Numbered from the stretch's first letter, positions 1 to 9,915 are shown. The stretch is 64,000 bases of DNA from Microbacterium foliorum (GCF_006385575.1 NZ_CP041040.1:2976001-3040000); one strand, 5' to 3'. The notes: generated from the letters alone by a model not told the origin. Numbers and translations: made by a program.

Positions 1-1008
1 GCCATGAGCGCCGAGACGCGAGAGCGGATCCTGAGCGAGGCAAGTGCCGGTGTCACTCCGGAGTATCTGACCTGTCAGATCGAGACGGCGACGGAACCGT
101 GCCTGACGAGAGCGGATGCCGAGGTGCAGCTTCGTCGCACGCGCGGTCTTCTCGGATCGCACGCGAGCGCGCAGTACGCGATCTTCGCGGGGACCGGGAC
201 GCCCTTCATATCTCCGAATCGCTTCGCCGTCTCGCGCTCCGCCCACTACGACGCCGTGGCCGGACAACTCGCCGAGATCACCCGTGAGCATGAGGTGAAC
301 GGCCTCCACATCCACGTCGAGGTCCCCGACGAGGAGGAGCGCGTGCGGGTGCTCAATCGCACGCGCGCCTGGCTCCCCGCGCTGCTCGCCATCACGGGCA
401 ACGCACCGTTCACGCACGGCCGCGACACCGGGTTCGACAGCTGGCGCAGCGTCCTGATCCGCCGCCTGCCGTCGTCGTGGAGCCCCCCGCACTTCCGTGA
501 CTTCGAGGACTACCGCACGCGCATCGCCGAACTGGTCGAACTGGGTGCCATCACGAGCGCGAGCTCTCTTTCTTGGACTGCGAGACTCTCGGAGCGATTC
601 CCCACCGTCGAGGTGCGCGTGTTCGATGCGCAGCTGTCGGTCGACGACACGCTGCTCGCGGTCGCCCTGACGCGTGCGCTGCTGGTAAGCGATGCGCTCG
701 ACGACACCGCCGACGTGGGACTGGACGCGATCGATGCCTCGCTCTGGACTGCGGCGCGGTTCGGACCAGGCGCTCGCCTCATCGACCCCGCCTCCGGCGA
801 CGTCGCACCGGCCTGGAGCGTCATCGACGGTCTGCTCGAGAGGCTCCGCCCCGCTCTCGCCGACCTCGGCGACGAGGACTTCGTGATCGACGGGATCACA
901 CGGACGAGGACGGACGGAACCGGCGCGCAGCGACAGCGCGCGGCCTACGCGGAGCGGGGCAGCGCGGGTCTGCGCGACCTCTACCGCACGAGCACCGCCG
1001 TCTCTTGA
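1..1008 (+). CDS. Carboxylate-amine ligase, YbdK/GCS2 family (5' truncated)
   Basis: The reading frame is open to the window edge and ends at 1008. The protein resembles the glutamate-cysteine-ligase type 2 (YbdK) family, ATP-dependent cytoplasmic enzymes that join a carboxylate to an amine, typically glutamate to cysteine. Family-like segments are QIETATEPC (about residue 25), the GTGTPF segment and NGLHIHVEVPDEEER, followed by a region ending in TVEVRVFDAQLSVDDT. Family members are usually 360-380 residues and begin with a GVEEE-type strand that is missing here. The ATG at position 4 is therefore probably internal, with the true start upstream of the window. It is not possible to tell whether it makes gamma-glutamylcysteine; actinobacteria often carry several such paralogues. 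Confidence 0.85.
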   Translation, partial: AMSAETRERILSEASAGVTPEYLTCQIETATEPCLTRADAEVQLRRTRGLLGSHASAQYAIFAGTGTPFISPNRFAVSRSAHYDAVAGQLAEITREHEVNGLHIHVEVPDEEERVRVLNRTRAWLPALLAITGNAPFTHGRDTGFDSWRSVLIRRLPSSWSPPHFRDFEDYRTRIAELVELGAITSASSLSWTARLSERFPTVEVRVFDAQLSVDDTLLAVALTRALLVSDALDDTADVGLDAIDASLWTAARFGPGARLIDPASGDVAPAWSVIDGLLERLRPALADLGDEDFVIDGITRTRTDGTGAQRQRAAYAERGSAGLRDLYRTSTAVS

Positions 1009-1046
1009 CCGCCCCGGGTGTCCCCGGGCGGCAGTAGTGTCAGCCT

Positions 1047-2453
1047 GTGGCATCCTCTCGCTTCACGCCGCTGCAGCGGCTCGTGATCTCCGTCGCCGTC
1101 CTCGCGTCGTTCGTGACGTTCCTCGACGGCACCGTCGTGACGGTCGCGCTTCCTGCGATCAGCGATGAACTCGGGGGCGGCATCACCACACAGCAATGGG
1201 TGGTCGATGCGTACCTCATCACTCTCAGCGCGCTGATCCTGCTTGCAGGTTCGCTCTCGGACGCCTACGGTCGGGTGCTCGTGATGCGCATCGGCCTCAT
1301 CGCCTTCGGCGTGGCATCCGTCGCGGTCGCCGCCGCACCTGATCCCCTCATCCTGATCATCGCTCGAGCGGCGCAGGGCGCGGCCAGCGCGCTGCTCGTG
1401 CCGAGCTCGCTCGCGCTCATCACGGCGACCATGCGCGCCGACGTGCAGTCAAGAGCGATCGGCATCTGGACGGCGTTCACCACCGCCGCGCAGCTCGTCG
1501 GCCCGCTGCTCGGCGGACTCTTCGTCGACTTCCTGTCGTGGCGATTCGTCTTCCTCATCAACGTCGTGCCGATCGTCGTCACCCTCGTGCTGCTCTCTCG
1601 CCTGAAGCTGCAGGAGCACCCGAGCGGAGTCCGCGTCGACTGGCTCAGCGGAGCCCTGTGCGCGATCGGTCTCGGCGCGATCGTGTTCGCGCTGATCGAG
1701 CAGCCCAACCTCGGGTGGCAGTCCCCCGCGATCTGGATGCCCGGCATCATCGGCGCGGCCCTGTTCGCATGGTTCCTCGTGCGGCAGCAGCGGTCGTCCT
1801 CTCCCCTGATGCCTCTGTCGCTGTTCCGGGTGCGCGACTTCGCGTGGGGCAACCTCGCGACGCTCTTCGTCTACGCCGCGCTGTCGCTGAACGGCTTCGT
1901 CGTGGGCGTGTATTTGCAGCAGGGCGCCGGTCTGAGTGCCACGGCGGCGGGGCTCGCGAGTCTGCCGATGACGATCCTGATGATCCTGCTCAGCTCGCGC
2001 GCGGGTTCGTGGGCCGGTCGATTCGGGCCGCGCATCTTCATGACGGTCGGACCGCTCATCATGGCGGTCGGCGCCCTCATGCTGCTCGTCGTCAGCGAGG
2101 ACTTCGACTACTGGTGGCAGGTGCTCCCGGCCATGATCGTGCTGGGCCTGGGGCTCTCCCTCACCGTGGCGCCGCTCACCTCGGCGATCCTCGGCGCCAT
2201 CGACGAGTCTCGCTCGGGCATCGCCTCTGCGGTGAACAATGCGGTCTCGCGCGTCGCCGGGCTGCTCGTCGTCGCGATGCTGTCGACCATCATCGGCGGC
2301 ACCCTCGACCTCGCGGGCTTCCACAACGCGGCCTGGGTCACGGCCGCGCTGCTCGTGCTCGGCGGGGTCGTGTCGTGGATCGGCATCCGTCGCAATCCTG
2401 CCGAAGAGGTCGAGACGCCGGCGGCCGACGACGCCCCCTCGCCGATCGGTTGA
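1047..2453 (+). CDS. MFS transporter, DHA2 (EmrB/QacA-like) drug exporter
   Basis: A 468-residue integral membrane protein of the major facilitator superfamily, DHA2 branch. These are proton-driven exporters with about 14 membrane helices. The N-terminal FLDGTVVTVALPAI segment (residues about 25-38) is the typical DHA2 helix 1 motif; QQWVVDAYLITLSALIL and the loop GSLSDAYGRV follow, then ARAAQGAASALLVPSSLALI. It starts with GTG 38 bases after the preceding stop, with no strong ribosome-binding site. It shares the DHA2 fold with the protein at 18443-20161 but is shorter and has no adjacent regulator. The substrate is unknown; no dedicated promoter or operator was seen. Confidence 0.9.
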   Translation: MASSRFTPLQRLVISVAVLASFVTFLDGTVVTVALPAISDELGGGITTQQWVVDAYLITLSALILLAGSLSDAYGRVLVMRIGLIAFGVASVAVAAAPDPLILIIARAAQGAASALLVPSSLALITATMRADVQSRAIGIWTAFTTAAQLVGPLLGGLFVDFLSWRFVFLINVVPIVVTLVLLSRLKLQEHPSGVRVDWLSGALCAIGLGAIVFALIEQPNLGWQSPAIWMPGIIGAALFAWFLVRQQRSSSPLMPLSLFRVRDFAWGNLATLFVYAALSLNGFVVGVYLQQGAGLSATAAGLASLPMTILMILLSSRAGSWAGRFGPRIFMTVGPLIMAVGALMLLVVSEDFDYWWQVLPAMIVLGLGLSLTVAPLTSAILGAIDESRSGIASAVNNAVSRVAGLLVVAMLSTIIGGTLDLAGFHNAAWVTAALLVLGGVVSWIGIRRNPAEEVETPAADDAPSPIG

Positions 2454-2514
2454 CGATGTCGGTGGGCCGGCGCACACTGGGTGCACCGTCATTCCGAGCA
2501 TCCGGAGGTCCACC

Positions 2515-3210
2515 GTGCGCACGACCCAGACGCCCCTTCCGCCCGTCGTCGACGCCGACACGTGGCGCAGCGAGCTCGATGCGCTGCGCGTGCGAGAGAA
2601 GGCGGCGACGCGAGAGCTCGATGCGATCGCGGCACAGCGACGACGGATGCCGATGGTCGAGCTGCCCGACTACACGCTCGTCGGGGCCGACGGGCCGGTG
2701 CGGCTGCCCGAGATCTTCGGCGAGCATCGACAGCTCATCGTCTACAACCACATGTGGACCGACGGCAACGAGTGGCAGTGCCCCGGGTGCACCGGCTTCA
2801 CGTCGCAGTTCACGCGGCTCGACTTCCTCGAGCGGTACTACGATGCCCGCTTCGTGATCGTGACGAACGGGCCCATCGATGAGGCACTCGCCTATCGCGA
2901 CCGGGTCGGGAATCGCATGACGTGGTATTCGAGCGCCGACAGCACGTTCGGCGCAGACATGGATGCCGGTCCGAACGAGGGCTTCGGCGTGAACGTGTTC
3001 CTCCGTGACGGCGACACCGTCTTTCGCACCTGGCACACGAACGGCCGCGGCACCGAGCGAATGAGTCAGTTGCAGGGGCTCGTCGACCTGCTCCCCTACG
3101 GCCGGCAGGAGGAGTGGGAGGACTCTCCGGCCGGCTGGCCCCAGCACGGGACGTACGATCAGGGGATGGGTTCGAAAGAGATCGCCGCACTGTACGGGGC
3201 CGGCAGCTGA
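2515..3210 (+). CDS. DUF899 family thioredoxin-like protein
   Basis: A 231-residue protein of the DUF899 family, which has a thioredoxin-like fold. Visible marks are the N-terminal helix rich in Arg/Glu (WRSELDALRVREKAATREL), the strand LIVYNHMW, and the conserved CPGCTGF segment (residues about 85-90), followed by FVIVTNGP and VNVFLRDGDTVFRTW. The GTG at 2515 was chosen because GGAGG lies a few bases upstream and the protein then begins like its relatives; the frame is open further upstream but overlaps the MFS gene. The function of DUF899 proteins is not established; a redox role is suggested only by the fold and the paired cysteines. The stop codon overlaps the CTG proposed as the next start. 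Confidence 0.88.
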   Translation: MRTTQTPLPPVVDADTWRSELDALRVREKAATRELDAIAAQRRRMPMVELPDYTLVGADGPVRLPEIFGEHRQLIVYNHMWTDGNEWQCPGCTGFTSQFTRLDFLERYYDARFVIVTNGPIDEALAYRDRVGNRMTWYSSADSTFGADMDAGPNEGFGVNVFLRDGDTVFRTWHTNGRGTERMSQLQGLVDLLPYGRQEEWEDSPAGWPQHGTYDQGMGSKEIAALYGAGS

Positions 3211-4034
3211 GGCGGGGAGCGGCGGTCGTCACCGCCACCGCCACCACCACCGCGTTGATCCTCGTTCTCTCGGGTTGTGTCACGACCATCTCCGACCCAC
3301 CTGCGTCTTTCTCGCCTCCACCCGCAGGCGAGACCCCCGACTACCAGCTCGGCGGGGCCTACTCACCCGCCGAAGGTGTCGGCATCGTGGGTCGGGACCG
3401 CTCGGACGACCCCGCCGACGGGCTGTACTCGATCTGCTACGTGAACGGGTTTCAGACCCAGCCGGGCGAGCTCGACACCTGGCCCGATGACCTCGTGCTG
3501 CAGAACGACGGCGAGCCCGTGTTCGACCCCGACTGGCCCGACGAGGCGCTGCTCGACACCTCGACCGACGACCGCCGCGAGCGCATCGCCGAGATCGTCA
3601 GCCCGTGGATCGAGGGGTGCGCCGAGTCGGGGTTCGAGGCGGTGGAGTTCGACAACCTCGACTCGTACACCCGCTCTGACGGTGCGCTCACCCTCGACGA
3701 CAACCTCGCCCTGGCGGCGCTGCTCGTCGACGTCGCGCACGACTCCGGACTCGCCGCCGGCCAGAAGAACGCCGCCGAGGATGCGCCCCTGCTGCGCGAG
3801 CGCGCCGGGTTCGACTTCGCCGTGGTCGAGGAGTGCTCGGTCTATCAGGAGTGCGGAGCCTTCACCGATGTCTACGGCGGCGCCGTGATCGACATCGAGT
3901 ACTCCGACGAGCTGCCGCGACCGTTCGCCGAGATGTGCGCCGACGACGAGGCCCCCGCCTCGATGGTGCTGCGGGATCGCGACCTGGTCACTCCGGGTCA
4001 TGAGGAGTACGTGTTCGAGACGTGCGACCGCTGA
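3207..4034 (+). CDS. GH114-like (endo-alpha-1,4-polygalactosaminidase-type) lipoprotein
   Basis: An exported lipoprotein of about 275 residues. A short basic N-terminus and hydrophobic stretch end in the lipobox LVLSGC, so the mature protein should be lipid-anchored outside the membrane. The mature domain matches GH114/TM1410-type TIM barrels: YSICYVNGFQTQPGE, RIAEIVSPWIEGCAESGFE, VEFDNLDSYTRSDG, GLAAGQKNA and FAVVEECSVYQECGAF, ending in VIDIEYSD. The family hydrolyses galactosamine-containing polysaccharides; the substrate here is not known. Start choice is difficult: the only ATG/GTG/TTG in frame before the signal peptide is GTG at 3114, which overlaps DUF899 by 97 bases, whereas CTG at 3207 overlaps its TGA and yields a clean MRRGA signal peptide. 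Confidence 0.8.
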   Translation: MRRGAAVVTATATTTALILVLSGCVTTISDPPASFSPPPAGETPDYQLGGAYSPAEGVGIVGRDRSDDPADGLYSICYVNGFQTQPGELDTWPDDLVLQNDGEPVFDPDWPDEALLDTSTDDRRERIAEIVSPWIEGCAESGFEAVEFDNLDSYTRSDGALTLDDNLALAALLVDVAHDSGLAAGQKNAAEDAPLLRERAGFDFAVVEECSVYQECGAFTDVYGGAVIDIEYSDELPRPFAEMCADDEAPASMVLRDRDLVTPGHEEYVFETCDR

Positions 4035-4073
4035 TTCTCCCGTCCGGGTACGCGCCCTCGCTAGGCTGACCTC

Positions 4074-4781
4074 GTGAGCAAGACGGGGGATCACGACGGC
4101 GCGTCCTCCGGTGCGCCCGCCGCCCGGCCCGCCGTCGACATCGTCCGCACCGCCGTCTCGCGGTGGACGCTCGCCGCCGCTGAGCTTCCTCGCTGGATCT
4201 GGCCTGCGGCAGCAGCGCTGGTCGCCGTGGTCATCGTCGTCGCCGCGGTGGGCGGGCTCTCGCGCGCTGAGGCGTCGCCGACCGAGCTCGGCCCCGACGA
4301 CGAGGCGCGCACCTCGATGTATGCGATCACCGTGCTCGACGCCGAGTTCACCACCGAGGTCGAGTCGGAGCGGCTCGAGGCGAAGCCAGGCGAGAAGTTC
4401 CTCGTGATGACCACCCGGATGGAGAACCTCTCGGACGCGCCGATCCCGGTCGGCACCACCGGCGCGGACCGCGTCAGCGCGGGACTCGTCAACACCGACA
4501 CTCCCCTCCTCGAGCTGAAGGGCGTCACCGCGACCGACTCGGTCGACGTGTGGCGCGCCGATGGCTCGTCTGGTGACGTGATCCTGCAGCCGGGAGTCCC
4601 CAGCCAGGTCACCTTCGCCTGGACGGTCCCAGAGGATGCGTTCCCCGACGGCGCGGTGTCACTCGACGTCCACGAGGTGGAGGTGAAGCGCGGAAGGGTC
4701 GTCATCTCGTCGCGCGTCATCACCTGGTACCCTGCCGCACTCAGCGCACGCATCACCGTCACCGCGCAGGAGGCACCATGA
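4074..4781 (+). CDS. Membrane-anchored protein of unknown function, first of a coupled trio
   Basis: A 235-residue protein I do not recognise. A cytoplasmic tail of about 40 residues is followed by one membrane helix (WIWPAAAALVAVVIVVAAVG, residues about 45-64). An extracellular beta-rich domain then contains FTTEVESERLEAKPGEKFLV and later VTFAWTVPEDA, reminiscent of DUF4352-type immunoglobulin-like domains with the phrase 'kpGekFlv...v.N'. It starts with GTG at 4074. Its stop overlaps the next ATG by four bases, so the three genes from 4074 to 5823 are probably translated together as one operon and may form a membrane complex. No enzyme motif is visible. Confidence 0.75.
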   Translation: MSKTGDHDGASSGAPAARPAVDIVRTAVSRWTLAAAELPRWIWPAAAALVAVVIVVAAVGGLSRAEASPTELGPDDEARTSMYAITVLDAEFTTEVESERLEAKPGEKFLVMTTRMENLSDAPIPVGTTGADRVSAGLVNTDTPLLELKGVTATDSVDVWRADGSSGDVILQPGVPSQVTFAWTVPEDAFPDGAVSLDVHEVEVKRGRVVISSRVITWYPAALSARITVTAQEAP

Positions 4782-5341
4782 GACGCATGACCCCTTGGTT
4801 GCTGGGTGCCGCGCTGGTGATCGCCGCCGGTGCCGTGACCGCCGTCACCCCCAGCGACGAAGACGTGATCGGACCGATCGAGATGCGCGGATCCTTCGGC
4901 GATTCCGTCGCGTCACGCACCCTGATCGCGGCCGCGACCGATGCGACTTTCACCGATGAGGTCGTCGTGCCGGGCACTGACTCCGACTGGATCGCGGACG
5001 GCAACTGGCTGGTCGTGACGGTCGTCGCCTCGGCCGCACACACGGAGGTCGACGCCGCCATAAATCTGGCGACGCTGTCCGTCGGCGACCGCGTGTTCCA
5101 GGTGAGCGAACGACCGGACACGACGTTGCGGTCGCAGTCGCTGCGGGTCGGCACCGACACGGTCGGCACTCTGGCCTTCGAGCTGCCCCCCGATGTCACC
5201 TCCGGGCGAGCGGAGCTGCGACTCACCTCCTCATATCTCACCGCCGAGCTCGACGATCGCATCGCGATCCGGCTCGAGCTCGATGATCTGCCCCGCACGC
5301 CGAGCCTCGAGCTCGACGACCCTGAACTGAGCGCCCCGTGA
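4778..5341 (+). CDS. Membrane-anchored protein of unknown function, second of the trio
   Basis: A 187-residue protein with an N-terminal hydrophobic helix (LLGAALVIAAGAVTAV, residues about 6-21) that could be a membrane anchor or an uncleaved signal, and an extracellular beta-rich remainder. The segment FTDEVVVPGTDSDWIADGNW followed by LVVTVVASA parallels the FTTEVESERL...FLVMTTRMEN region of the preceding protein, which suggests the same fold and an old duplication. The ATG overlaps the upstream TGA (ATGA) with a GGAGG just upstream, a strong sign of translational coupling. No catalytic residues are recognised. Confidence 0.72.
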   Translation: MRRMTPWLLGAALVIAAGAVTAVTPSDEDVIGPIEMRGSFGDSVASRTLIAAATDATFTDEVVVPGTDSDWIADGNWLVVTVVASAAHTEVDAAINLATLSVGDRVFQVSERPDTTLRSQSLRVGTDTVGTLAFELPPDVTSGRAELRLTSSYLTAELDDRIAIRLELDDLPRTPSLELDDPELSAP

Positions 5342-5823
5342 AGTGGTGGCGAACGCAGCGCCGGGCTCTGATCGCTCTGGCGATCGCCGCCGTCGCCATG
5401 CTCGGCGCCACTGTGTGGCTCGACGTCCTGCCCAGCATCCGGCCCACCGATCGAGTGATCGAGGCCGACGAGACGGCCGACATCGCAGGGCAGACGCTCA
5501 CGCTCGGCCCCACCGAGTGGGATGAGTTCGAGAGCCCGGAGGGCTCCCGCACCCTGAGCATCCGGCTGGCGTCGACCGGTGGGTCCGCCGCCGACCGGTG
5601 CGGGCAGACCACGCTCACCGAGATCGATTCGGCTCGGACCTGGCTCAGCTCTCGCGACGACCTCGACGTGTCCTACGACGAGGGCGAGAGCTCATGCGTG
5701 GCCGAGCCGTCGTCGTACCGCATCCTGCTGACCTTCCTGCTTCCCGACGACGCCGACGGCCCCTTCCTGCTCGACATCGAGGGGAGCGACAACGACCTCG
5801 CCCGGTTCCGCCTCGACCCCTGA
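5338..5823 (+). CDS. Membrane-anchored protein of unknown function, third of the trio
   Basis: A 161-residue protein with an N-terminal membrane helix (ALIALAIAAVAMLGATVWL, residues about 10-28) and a short extracellular domain containing two cysteines (DRCGQTT and ESSCVAEP) that could form a disulfide. It starts with GTG overlapping the previous TGA by four bases. The last 132 bases overlap, in the opposite direction, the 3' end of the membrane-protein gene that ends at 5692. I do not recognise the family; its place at the end of a strictly coupled trio suggests it works with the two proteins before it. Confidence 0.7.
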   Translation: MKWWRTQRRALIALAIAAVAMLGATVWLDVLPSIRPTDRVIEADETADIAGQTLTLGPTEWDEFESPEGSRTLSIRLASTGGSAADRCGQTTLTEIDSARTWLSSRDDLDVSYDEGESSCVAEPSSYRILLTFLLPDDADGPFLLDIEGSDNDLARFRLDP

Positions 5824-6975
5824 GGGCCGGGTGTCGAGACCTGAGCGGGGGCGACCGATGACGCCGTCGTACGCCGTCGCGACGATCGCCACCCTCAGCG
5901 GCTCGGCCACTGCGGCGATCGCGACGGTGATGAGCGGGAAGACGCCGGCCCAGAACCACCGTTCATGGCCGCCGATGAGCAGCAGCACCCCGCGGGTTCC
6001 CGCCTGCTCGGCGAAGGCCCATGCCGCGTAGGCCAGGGCGTACGCGCCGAAGAGCAGCGGCCCGCCCCGCCAGATCACCGTGACAGCCGCCCAGAGACCC
6101 TCGAGTCGCATCACGAGCGTGCGCGCGACGCTCATCACGGCGCCGCGGGCCGCTCCCCCGCCGAACCGCGAGAACGCCGGCGTCGAGTCGAAGGTCGTGC
6201 CGAAGATCACGCCGGCGACCGTGAGCCACGCAGCGGGGACGATGAGGGCCGCGACCAGGATGCCGAAGAGCCAGGTCGTTCCCTCCCAGACCGCGGCGAT
6301 GGGCTCGAGGTTCACGGCGAACCAGTCGCCGAAGCCCCGCAGCCAGCCCACCGCCTGGCGATCGGCGAACCAGTCGAGCACGCTCGTCCACCAGCGCGCG
6401 ACGAGCGTGAAGAGCATGAACGTCCACAGCACCTCGGCGTAGGTGGCGAGGATGATCGTCCAGCGCGGCAATCGGGCGGCGAAGCGTGTGAGGAGCACGC
6501 GAGCAGCAAGAGCGATCACGAGCACCGTCACGGGCAGCACGCCGATCGAGATCAGTCCGCCGCGGTCGCCGATCTGCGAGAATCCCTCGCCGGACTGGGG
6601 CAGCGCGACGGCGAGGGCGATCTGGAAGAACTCGATCTGGTCAGCGTCTAGCAGACCCCATGCGGTGTAGAACGCGAAGAACGGCAGGATCGCCGCGAGG
6701 GTGGCCGAGCCGAACTCGCGGATGCCACCGGCATCCTCCCTCCGGCTGTGCGGCAGCGACGGCCGCACCGTGAGATACATCGCGACGTACGAGACGAGGC
6801 GAGCGGCGACCGCCAGCGGCAGCAGCAGCAGGCCGCCGAGCGTGGTGTGCCCGCCGACGAATCCGGCGAACTCGATGAGCACCCGGTGCAGAGCCTCGCC
6901 CCCGAGGTACCAGGCCATGAGCGCGGGCCAGTGCCGCGCGAGGATGCGCCCGAACGTCCTGAGGGCCTGTGACAT
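5692..6975 (-). CDS. Polytopic membrane protein of unknown function
   Basis: A protein of about 427 residues with roughly eight to ten hydrophobic helices, for example TLGGLLLLPLAVAARLVSYV, LISIGVLPVTVLVIALAARV, WLFGILVAALIVPAAWLTVA and WFWAGVFPLITVAIAAVAEP. ATG at 6975 (MSQALRTFGRILARHW) was chosen because upstream sequence is intergenic and the next gene diverges. No transporter or enzyme signature is recognised. The C-terminal 44 residues or so, after GRPRSGLDTRPSG, are low in hydrophobicity and are encoded opposite the end of the 5338-5823 gene; the ancestral stop may have been nearer 5820. Confidence 0.75.
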   Translation of the reverse strand: MSQALRTFGRILARHWPALMAWYLGGEALHRVLIEFAGFVGGHTTLGGLLLLPLAVAARLVSYVAMYLTVRPSLPHSRREDAGGIREFGSATLAAILPFFAFYTAWGLLDADQIEFFQIALAVALPQSGEGFSQIGDRGGLISIGVLPVTVLVIALAARVLLTRFAARLPRWTIILATYAEVLWTFMLFTLVARWWTSVLDWFADRQAVGWLRGFGDWFAVNLEPIAAVWEGTTWLFGILVAALIVPAAWLTVAGVIFGTTFDSTPAFSRFGGGAARGAVMSVARTLVMRLEGLWAAVTVIWRGGPLLFGAYALAYAAWAFAEQAGTRGVLLLIGGHERWFWAGVFPLITVAIAAVAEPLRVAIVATAYDGVIGRPRSGLDTRPSGVEAEPGEVVVAPLDVEQEGAVGVVGKQEGQQDAVRRRLGHA

Positions 6976-7075
6976 GTGCCCTACCGTACCGGTCGACCGC
7001 GGGCGACGAGCCACCGACCGCCGCATACTCCCCGCGAGGGCGAGCGTCAACCGGATTCTCCGTCGTCGACGCGAG

Positions 7076-7579
7076 ATGCACCATGTCGTCGTGAACGCAT
7101 CGACGTGGTCTCCCCGCCGCGCGGTCTTCTCGGCGGCCGCGCTCCTGCTCGCGATCAGCCTGTCGGGCTGTGGCGTGACGATCCCCGCCGACCCCGATGG
7201 CACGCTGCAGTCCGTGACCGGGTCCGAGCTGCGGGTCGGCGTCTCGGCCGATCCCGGACTCGTCGACACCGATCGCGAGACCCCGACCGGCAGCATCCCC
7301 GATCTCGTGACCGGCTTCGCAGACGGCATCGACGCCGAAGTCGACTGGACGAACGGGTCGGAGGAGACGCTGGTCGGAATGCTCGAGCGCGGCGACCTCG
7401 ACCTCGTCGTCGGCGGGTTCACGGCGGACACCCCCTGGGTCGACAGAGCGGGCGTCACCCGCGGTTACCCCGGCATCGATGGAGCAGAGGGCCGCGAGAT
7501 CGTCATGCTCGTGCCGCTGGGAGAGAATGCGTTCCTGAGCGAGCTGGAGCGATACCTCGACGAGGAGGCGAGCTCGTGA
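7076..7579 (+). CDS. Half-length solute-binding-protein-like lipoprotein
   Basis: A 167-residue lipoprotein with a signal peptide ending in the lipobox SLSGC. The mature part begins GSELRVGVSADPG and continues LVGMLERGDLDLVVGGFT, the opening lobe of family 3 (amino-acid type) solute-binding proteins. The second lobe is missing: complete members are 250 residues or more. The frame ends with MLVPLGENAFLSELERYLDE, which resembles the very C-terminal helix of the family, so an internal part appears lost. GTG at 7091 is an alternative start giving a cleaner signal peptide. Its stop overlaps the GTG of the cation transporter that follows, so the two are probably co-translated. Confidence 0.75.
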   Translation: MHHVVVNASTWSPRRAVFSAAALLLAISLSGCGVTIPADPDGTLQSVTGSELRVGVSADPGLVDTDRETPTGSIPDLVTGFADGIDAEVDWTNGSEETLVGMLERGDLDLVVGGFTADTPWVDRAGVTRGYPGIDGAEGREIVMLVPLGENAFLSELERYLDEEASS

Positions 7580-8559
7580 CGACGCCGACGAGGATCGGAC
7601 GGACGGAGCTCCCCGACGAGCAGCGTCAGGCGCTGCGACGAGCGGTCCGCTGGGAGTGGTTCACGATCGCCTACACCTCGGTGACGATCGCGGTGATCGC
7701 GCTCGTCGTCGGCAACTCGCAGGCGATGCGCACGGCGTGGATCGAGGACATGCTGTCGCTCATCCCGCAGATCGCGTTCCTCGTCGCGTTGATCTTCATC
7801 CGCAAGCGCCCCTCGGTGAAGCATCCCTACGGGCTGCATCGGGTCATGGGCATCGGCCATCTCGTGGCCGGGGTCGCGCTGCTGGCCGTGGGACTCAATC
7901 TGGCGGTCGAGGCGGTGACCGGGCTCATCGCCGGCGAGCATCCCACCATCGGCACCGTGCAGCTGTTCGGGCAGACGATCTGGCTCGGCTGGCTGATGGT
8001 CGCCGTCATGGCCGTGGTGATCGTCGGTCCGGTCTTCTTCTACGGACCGGCGAAGGCGAAGCTCGCCCCCGTGCTGCACAACAAGCTGCTCTACGCCGAC
8101 GCCGACATGGCGAAGGCCGACTGGCAGACCACGGTCGCCTCTATCGTCGGCGTGCTCGGCGTCGGCTTGGGTGTGTGGTGGCTGGACGGCGCGGCGGCTC
8201 TGGTGATCTCGCTCGGCATCATCTGGGACGGATGGCGCAACACGAAGACCGCGGTGATCGACCTGATGGACCAGCGCGCTCGGACCTACGACAGCAAGCA
8301 TCCGCATCCGCTCGCCGGCGATGTGCTCGCGACGATGCGCTCACAACCCTGGGTGAAGGAGGCCGGGGTCAGGATGCGCGACCAGGGCCAGGTCTTCCAC
8401 ATCGAGGCGTTCGTGGTCCCTCACAAGAGCACGGTGACGCTGCGGCAGACGACCGACCTGTCGGAGCGGATCGCCGACCTCGACTGGAAGGTGCAGGAGA
8501 TCGTCATCGTGCCCAGCGACCGCATCCCGGACGGAGCGGACACCTCCGGCCGGGAATGA
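7576..8559 (+). CDS. Cation diffusion facilitator (CDF) family transporter
   Basis: A 327-residue inner-membrane protein of the cation diffusion facilitator family, divalent-metal/proton antiporters. There are about six helices (WFTIAYTSVTIAVIALVVG, MLSLIPQIAFLVALIFI, IGHLVAGVALLAVGLNLAV, LGWLMVAVMAVVIVGPVFF and two after DWQTTVAS) and a C-terminal cytoplasmic ferredoxin-like domain (VKEAGVRMRDQGQVFHIEAF). Metal-site positions appear as IEDM in helix 2 and DADMAKAD before helix 5; the usual leading histidine of an HxxxD site is not evident, so the metal is uncertain. GTG at 7576 overlaps the upstream TGA and has GAGGAG eight bases ahead. Confidence 0.88.
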   Translation: MTTPTRIGRTELPDEQRQALRRAVRWEWFTIAYTSVTIAVIALVVGNSQAMRTAWIEDMLSLIPQIAFLVALIFIRKRPSVKHPYGLHRVMGIGHLVAGVALLAVGLNLAVEAVTGLIAGEHPTIGTVQLFGQTIWLGWLMVAVMAVVIVGPVFFYGPAKAKLAPVLHNKLLYADADMAKADWQTTVASIVGVLGVGLGVWWLDGAAALVISLGIIWDGWRNTKTAVIDLMDQRARTYDSKHPHPLAGDVLATMRSQPWVKEAGVRMRDQGQVFHIEAFVVPHKSTVTLRQTTDLSERIADLDWKVQEIVIVPSDRIPDGADTSGRE

Positions 8560-8565
8560 CGGTCT

Positions 8566-9915
<1,350 letters not shown>

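Noticed and set aside
1449..2561. Long minus-strand frame opposite the first MFS transporter
   Set aside because: Same shadow composition; no recognisable domain and no start signals.
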